Origin: Chrysomallon squamiferum
Lineage: Eukaryota > Mollusca > Gastropoda > Neomphalida > Peltospiridae
Assembly (NCBI GenBank): GCA_012295275.1
Contig: CM022672.1
Span: 6,867,443-6,926,592 of the forward strand
Direction of reading: 5' to 3'
DNA length: 59,150 nt
Both the position numbers and the translations under genes were made by a program. Below are positions 54,558-59,150 of the stretch, piece by piece. The notes beneath the pieces are model-generated. The model worked only from the letters and a program-made list of their open reading frames with translations. It did no database searches and was not told the DNA's origin. How positions within the stretch are numbered: the first letter of the stretch is position 1; each line of letters opens with the position of its first letter.

Positions 54558-54713
54558 ATGGACAATCTGATCCTAATAATCATGTTCCAGTTCAGTGATG
54601 TGGAAAGCTGTAAGAGAACGGTTTGTATCGATGTAGCTCCCCGCGTCTGTAATGGGTTCAGTAAGTCTAATGGTATTTCTCAAATGAGTTCAACTCCAAG
54701 CAAACAACATTAG
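54558..54713 (+). CDS. Small Cys-containing ORF or first exon (51 aa)
   Basis: An ATG in strong context (A at -3, G at +4) opens 51 codons. The product begins MDNLILIIMFQFSDVESCKR, a hydrophobic start that could be a short signal peptide, with cysteines at 18, 23 and 31. A strong donor A|GTAAGT lies inside at 54660/54661, after codon 34, so it could instead be a first exon. Its end overlaps the next open frame. No family is recognised. Confidence 0.28.
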   Translation: MDNLILIIMFQFSDVESCKRTVCIDVAPRVCNGFSKSNGISQMSSTPSKQH

Positions 54714-54984
54714 GACCTCAACAAATAAGCGATCAATCGCCCACTACGAAACTAACAAGTCTTTGTCAAATTTAGGCAGGTTCGTACACCGCAGTGACGA
54801 TCTCGCTTATTTTCACGTTATTGACATCCAGAATGTTACAAGTTTCTCTTACACAACTGATGTGGGTTATTTAGAGTTCACCACAGTCAACAAACTCGTG
54901 AAGAACTCTTCAGTTCAGTTATTCCCGTTTAACTCAGCAATGAATTACAATGAAGGAGCCGTCACGTTTTATACCCAACATTAA
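54688..54984 (+). CDS. Open segment in the next frame, unrecognised (98 codons)
   Basis: No ATG near its 5' end; open from 54688 to TAA at 54982. The right part reads like folded protein (DDLAYFHVIDIQNVTSF, then DVGYLEFTTVNKLVKNSS) with sequons at NVT and NSS. It overlaps the ORF at 54558 by 26 bases and the ORF at 54950 by 35 bases. Confidence 0.22.
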   Translation, partial: VQLQANNIRTSTNKRSIAHYETNKSLSNLGRFVHRSDDLAYFHVIDIQNVTSFSYTTDVGYLEFTTVNKLVKNSSVQLFPFNSAMNYNEGAVTFYTQH

Positions 54985-55133
54985 TGTAAAAGAATTCTTT
55001 CTGCTAATCGTTACAGCTGCTATTGGAAAAATAACAGAAATTCTCGACCTCTTACGATTGCAAGATTCTAAATCGCTTTTACTTCGGTTGAACGGACCTA
55101 ATCACAGAGAAATGTGCATAAATTATATTAATT

Positions 55134-55140
<7 letters not shown>
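54950..55140 (+). CDS. Open segment in the third frame running into a TATG array
   Basis: An ATG with A at -3 opens MKEPSRFIPNINVKEFFLLI and continues through a Leu-rich stretch (EILDLLRLQDSKSLLLRL) until it enters the (TATG)n array at 55141, where repeat units keep it open to 55276. Only the part before the array is considered here. Confidence 0.18.
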
Positions 55141-55167
<27 letters not shown>

Positions 55168-55270
55168 TGTATGTATGTATGTATGTATGTATGTATGTAT
55201 GTATGTATGTATGTATGTATGTATGTGTATGTGTGTGTGTATATGTGTGTACGTGTGTGTGTATGTATGT
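55141..55270. repeat. (TATG)n then (TG)n array
   Basis: About 21 pure TATG units followed by TG/TATG units. Confidence 0.98.
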
Positions 55271-57444
55271 ACATAAGTGTATATATATCTATATATCTAC
55301 AAAGCTAGATAAATTGATTGACTTATAAATAGATAGATATGTAAGTATATGTTTGCAAACGTGTCTGCATGTTGTAGAGAGAGAGAGAGAAATAGAAAGA
55401 CGTGAGAGCGTCTTTATGTCGTCTTTTTGAAGAGGTGTTACTGTAGAAATCTATGACTAAATGAACCAATCCATATCGAATAAATGATTGTGCCAATGCC
55501 TCTGTCCGCTGCTGAAGTTCGTTATAGACACACCACGTTGTTTACCAGTGCAACATACAGACAACTCACAGAGCGACCACTTAACACGGCGCTTGCGCTA
55601 AAATAATTGGATTAATTTGTTGAAACTCTTTCGGCATTATGGCAGTGATACATGCCTGGTTACAGTACGTTACATGTGCATACATCAGATAGTCAGCCTA
55701 TCAGTATTTTGAATTGATTTCGAATCTGATTGTCAAGCCAATTAATACTTATGAGATATAATAATATTAATACAGACAATATTCATTCATTCATTCATTC
55801 ATTCATTTATTATAAAATAACGTTTGTTAACTGTTTGGTAACTTTCCTTATTTATGTTTTAACTTTATAATAAAATGATGCAGAATGCTGTTATATTTAA
55901 TAATGAAATAAGCGTTGTTACGAAATTTGATAATTTAAAAAATATATATATAATATATCTTCGATAGAACTTATTATAACGTGTCTTGATAATTCATAGT
56001 GATTTTTGCTTATTACAATAAGTTGGGCTGAGATTTATTCAACATTTTAATATGTCATTTAAATAAAAAAAATATATACAATATAACCGAGTAAATTCGG
56101 TGTTAAATGAAAGAAACTGTTTCAACGTAATCACAAAGGGTATATTATTAATACATTAGGTTGGACTAATAATAGAATTTCAGCTAATGTCTTAATACGG
56201 TTGACGGAGAAAATACTAACTGTGACGTGTTAATCGTTTTACTGTTTTGTACTTAAAAAAAAATATTAATGTGAGCTCAGTCTCTACAGTACTGCTGAGG
56301 CAAGCTGTCCAAAGTAGAAGTCAACCGGGGACAGCTGTAACGAACAACTAAACACATCACACAGCTGTCTGACCTAATGTTAGAGTTTTGGCCGAGGAGG
56401 ACGCAGTAAAAAACATGGACAATAAACTGAATTCGTGACAAACTGTGTTTATTCTGTCTTTGATAATACGCTGTGAGCACTGATCCATCTACATTACATG
56501 CTTAATACGACTGCTTTATCAGTGTTTGTGTCTGATGCCGAGCAATATGGCTAAAAACATTTTTGTGAAATCAAACCTTAAAGAAAAGGTATAAATATAA
56601 ATTTGTAGCGATGATCGCTCAAAAGTTTACTTAGAGGGATTTTATAAACGTATCATTCTATCGTCTCTGTGGAGTTTTATAAAAACAAAAAGACTCCGTT
56701 TTCATGTTTCAGTATGCCAGATGTTAAAAATATAGTCATCTGTGTATTTACTTATTTAATTTATTGGACATTTGAAGGCCGTTTTAACTTTTAGAGAGAA
56801 GCTTGTTTCAAATATAGAGTTATGCATTTCAAATAATATGTCTGTGTCCTTGTATTTTAACATTTTAATACTAAACACCATCTGTATTCGTAGTAATAAC
56901 AACTGAATATAGATTGTGTCTATGTTATAAGCAGTAAAAGCTGAATAATCATATATATCATATGCCATTCTCAGAAACCACAAATAATAAAACAATTAAT
57001 TCAGGATTTTTTTGTATCAGATGTTTAATTCCAATCCATAATAAAACAAATTCAAGTAATAAAAAGTTTAATTTAGTTATATTGTTCAGCAGGGCACCAA
57101 AATTGTCTAATTAGCAAAATTCAATCAGAAATTGTCTTCTAGTTTTATTGCATACAATAATCATTATGTAACATTAACATCAAACTGTTTTGATCTCAGT
57201 TTATTTTATATATAAGGAAAAAAATTATCATTTCAAAAACTCAGGGAACGATACACATCTAATCATTTTAAAACTCAAATCAACGATAAAACAGTTTATT
57301 TAATTAGTATAAATTAAACTGAAGTCTTTCTTTTTCATACATCTTGGCTTCTTTCTGTTTCTGCATTTTAATGAAGAATAGTAGGTGTGAATTTTGATTA
57401 TCATTAAGTAATTACAGCTGTAAGTATGAACTTCAAGAAGCAGG
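55271..57444. other. Anonymous DNA, about 2.2 kb
   Basis: A short GA run (55377-55390) and (ATTC)n (55785-55806), otherwise unclassified AT-rich sequence. Frames at 56277-56480 (GTG start) and 56756-56995 have no domain. No gene called. Confidence 0.45.
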
Positions 57445-57699
57445 ATGAATATTTTAAGGACACAAAAAATATGCACTGATATACATGTATACGTTGATCT
57501 ACTCTTCAGCACTGTTGTAATACGAAAATGTGTTCATCTGTTACCTGATTTAAATAAAAGAAGCTATGCCGGTGATAAATATCCAGTTTCAAGAGATTTT
57601 CAGAAGATATTAAAGAAACTTTTTCAATCAGTTCATTTTCGTGAATGGGAAGATATAATTCACCTCAACGATAATTTTTTAATTTTTTATTTTATTTAA
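57445..57699 (+). CDS. Small ORF, unrecognised (84 aa)
   Basis: An ATG with A at -3 opens 84 codons. The middle (LLPDLNKRSYAGDKYPVSRD, then FQKILKKLFQSVHF) has mixed charged and hydrophobic residues typical of folded protein, while the end is AT-driven Phe/Ile. No domain, signal peptide or splice site is evident. Confidence 0.2.
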   Translation: MNILRTQKICTDIHVYVDLLFSTVVIRKCVHLLPDLNKRSYAGDKYPVSRDFQKILKKLFQSVHFREWEDIIHLNDNFLIFYFI

Positions 57700-57727
57700 A
57701 AATAATAATAATAATAAACAAAATTAA

Positions 57728-57991
57728 ATGCTACATTTCACTTCGTGCTCCTTAACGGGTTTCTATTATAGTAGCAGATTGCTGACAGAAAGCAATAAAA
57801 TTGTGGAGATTATGTGCATGGCTGCCTTTTTACGCTTTTCTCTTGATTCCCTAGATTTTTATTTACACACAGTGTTTGGAAGAAGTAGTTTGCAAAGTCT
57901 CTCGTTAATGACGAGGCCTGAGAATGAATCAGTGCCAGTATTTTTTATACTTCAAAGAGCAAATACAAAATGCCTGGAAATTTGTTACTGA
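57728..57991 (+). CDS. Small ORF, unrecognised (87 aa)
   Basis: An ATG ORF 28 bases after the previous one, in a different frame. It begins MLHFTSCSLTGFYYSSRLL and ends NTKCLEICY. Start context is weak (T at -3). No domain recognised; together with its neighbour it could be a broken coding remnant or chance. Confidence 0.15.
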   Translation: MLHFTSCSLTGFYYSSRLLTESNKIVEIMCMAAFLRFSLDSLDFYLHTVFGRSSLQSLSLMTRPENESVPVFFILQRANTKCLEICY

Positions 57992-58679
57992 TGATCACTA
58001 CAACGCTGGTATCAACTCTGAATACTATGACGTTGTTTGCGCTGGTGATAACACAATTATGATTATATTTGTTCCATAAAAGAAGCTGCATTTAAATTTA
58101 TTATCCTTTATAGTCTATCACTATGTTTATCTTAAAATGTATTTATTTAGTTAGTTAATAAAAATAATAATGACGATGACAGGAGAGGGGAAGAAAGTCT
58201 ATATTTGTAATATAATATAACTGATTTAATAAATGTCGATATTCATATAACCTTTCTTTATAATGAAACACATGTTAATAATAGCGTTACTGTTTTACTG
58301 AAAGCTCCATCTGTATTAAAAGCATTCAATTTGTACGACAACAGTATAATTATTTATTTATTTTTCACTAATAACCTTCAGAAATGGGTAAAATATAGAA
58401 GAAAAGAAATAAGAAAAAGAGAATTAAAAAAAAAAGAAAAAAAAAAAGGTGCTTACACATGTGGCTTTTTAAATTATTATTTAATCTCCTTCTTTAGTTT
58501 TACCGAAATCTGTGATCATTAGATGATAGCTGAGTCACAAAAATGTCCAGATCTAGTGTCCGAATTGATGATAAAATAGATCAGATGTGGTCCAAGTTAT
58601 TATCAGTTAAAATAACCAAGCCGTGAAATAGCTGTCTGCAGTTTCAGTTATCTGCTGACTGTTATAATTAAATTTTAAA
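57992..58679. other. Anonymous AT-rich DNA
   Basis: No gene, RNA or array recognised beyond an A-rich run at 58425-58448. Confidence 0.5.
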
Positions 58680-58920
58680 CTCATAGACGGTTACTATTTT
58701 ATAATACGTAATACGTACACGTAGACTGTTATTATTTTGTAATACGTAATACGTACACGTAGACTGTTATTATTTTGTAATACGTCATATGTACACGTAG
58801 ACTGTTATCATTTTGAAATATGTAAAACGTACAGACTACTAATATTTAAAAATACGTAATACGTGCTCATTGTTTTCATTTAATAATACGGAATCCGTAC
58901 ACACAGACTGTTGTAATTTT
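58680..58920. repeat. 38-bp minisatellite (ACGTAGACTGTTATTATTTT type)
   Basis: Units start at 58721, 58759 and 58797, exactly 38 bp apart, with more diverged units on both sides. Each carries overlapping TACGTA and ACGTAC palindromes and so is unusually CpG-bearing for this window. Confidence 0.88.
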
Positions 58921-59150
58921 AAAAGATCACACTGGCTTGTATTCTTTTCCACTTCAATAGTTGTTTAAAAGTTTTCATTCTAATGTTATATGTTCAGTCT
59001 GGATTTTGCCGTCATTCCCTTTAGTGATACCATTAAACTATCTTATCTCTAGACTCTGTGATATGGTTTCTATAATGCGTTCGTTATGGAAAATAACCTT
59101 TAGTCTAAATGCAGCTTTTTGCGAATTATTGATTTGCTTATGTCACTTTT

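Overview
The window reads as animal nuclear DNA that is AT-rich, intron-rich in character and very rich in simple repeats. The best guess is a mollusc, probably a coleoid cephalopod such as an octopus. The reasons are one intact receptor gene of the invertebrate Dop1R2 (DAMB/INDR) dopamine-receptor type, tRNA-derived SINEs with (CATA)n tails, and very abundant long GA/TC, TG/CA, TATG/CATA and AAT arrays. The species assignment is inference; no marker in the window names it.

Only one gene is certain. A seven-transmembrane amine receptor runs on the minus strand (stop at 23081; first ATG at 24712; better-supported ATGs at 24550 and 24448). Its whole transmembrane core lies in one uninterrupted exon. 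The most CpG-dense block of the window (about 25434-25530) and an E-box/CRE composite (25316-25327) lie upstream of it and are candidate promoter or enhancer DNA. Two AATAAA signals follow the stop.

Layout: 1-9.8 kb is anonymous AT-rich DNA with trinucleotide, TC, pentanucleotide and TATG tracts and one small ORF. 10-13 kb holds an 18-copy, 38-bp minisatellite and a small ORF with a BESS-like motif. 13-22 kb holds more arrays (about 37, 28 and 21 bp periods), a Z-DNA-prone tract, small ORFs and a cluster of exon-like pieces at 19.1-19.7 kb. 22-26 kb is the receptor neighbourhood. 26-29 kb contains a 33-bp foldback, a 260-bp GA tract and the first SINE. 30-41 kb is mostly anonymous, with a TATA/CCAAT cluster at 32.3 kb. 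41-47 kb contains long TG, AT, TC and GA arrays, the second SINE and exon-like ORFs. 48-59 kb contains small ORFs, a 19-bp minisatellite, three overlapping ORFs between two TATG arrays, and another 38-bp minisatellite at the right edge.

Apart from the receptor, every CDS entry is a low-confidence candidate: short ATG ORFs or exon-like segments chosen for start context, splice signals or composition. Some may be chance. No operon, CRISPR array, rRNA or intact tRNA gene was seen, and no cooperating multi-gene system can be shown from this sequence.
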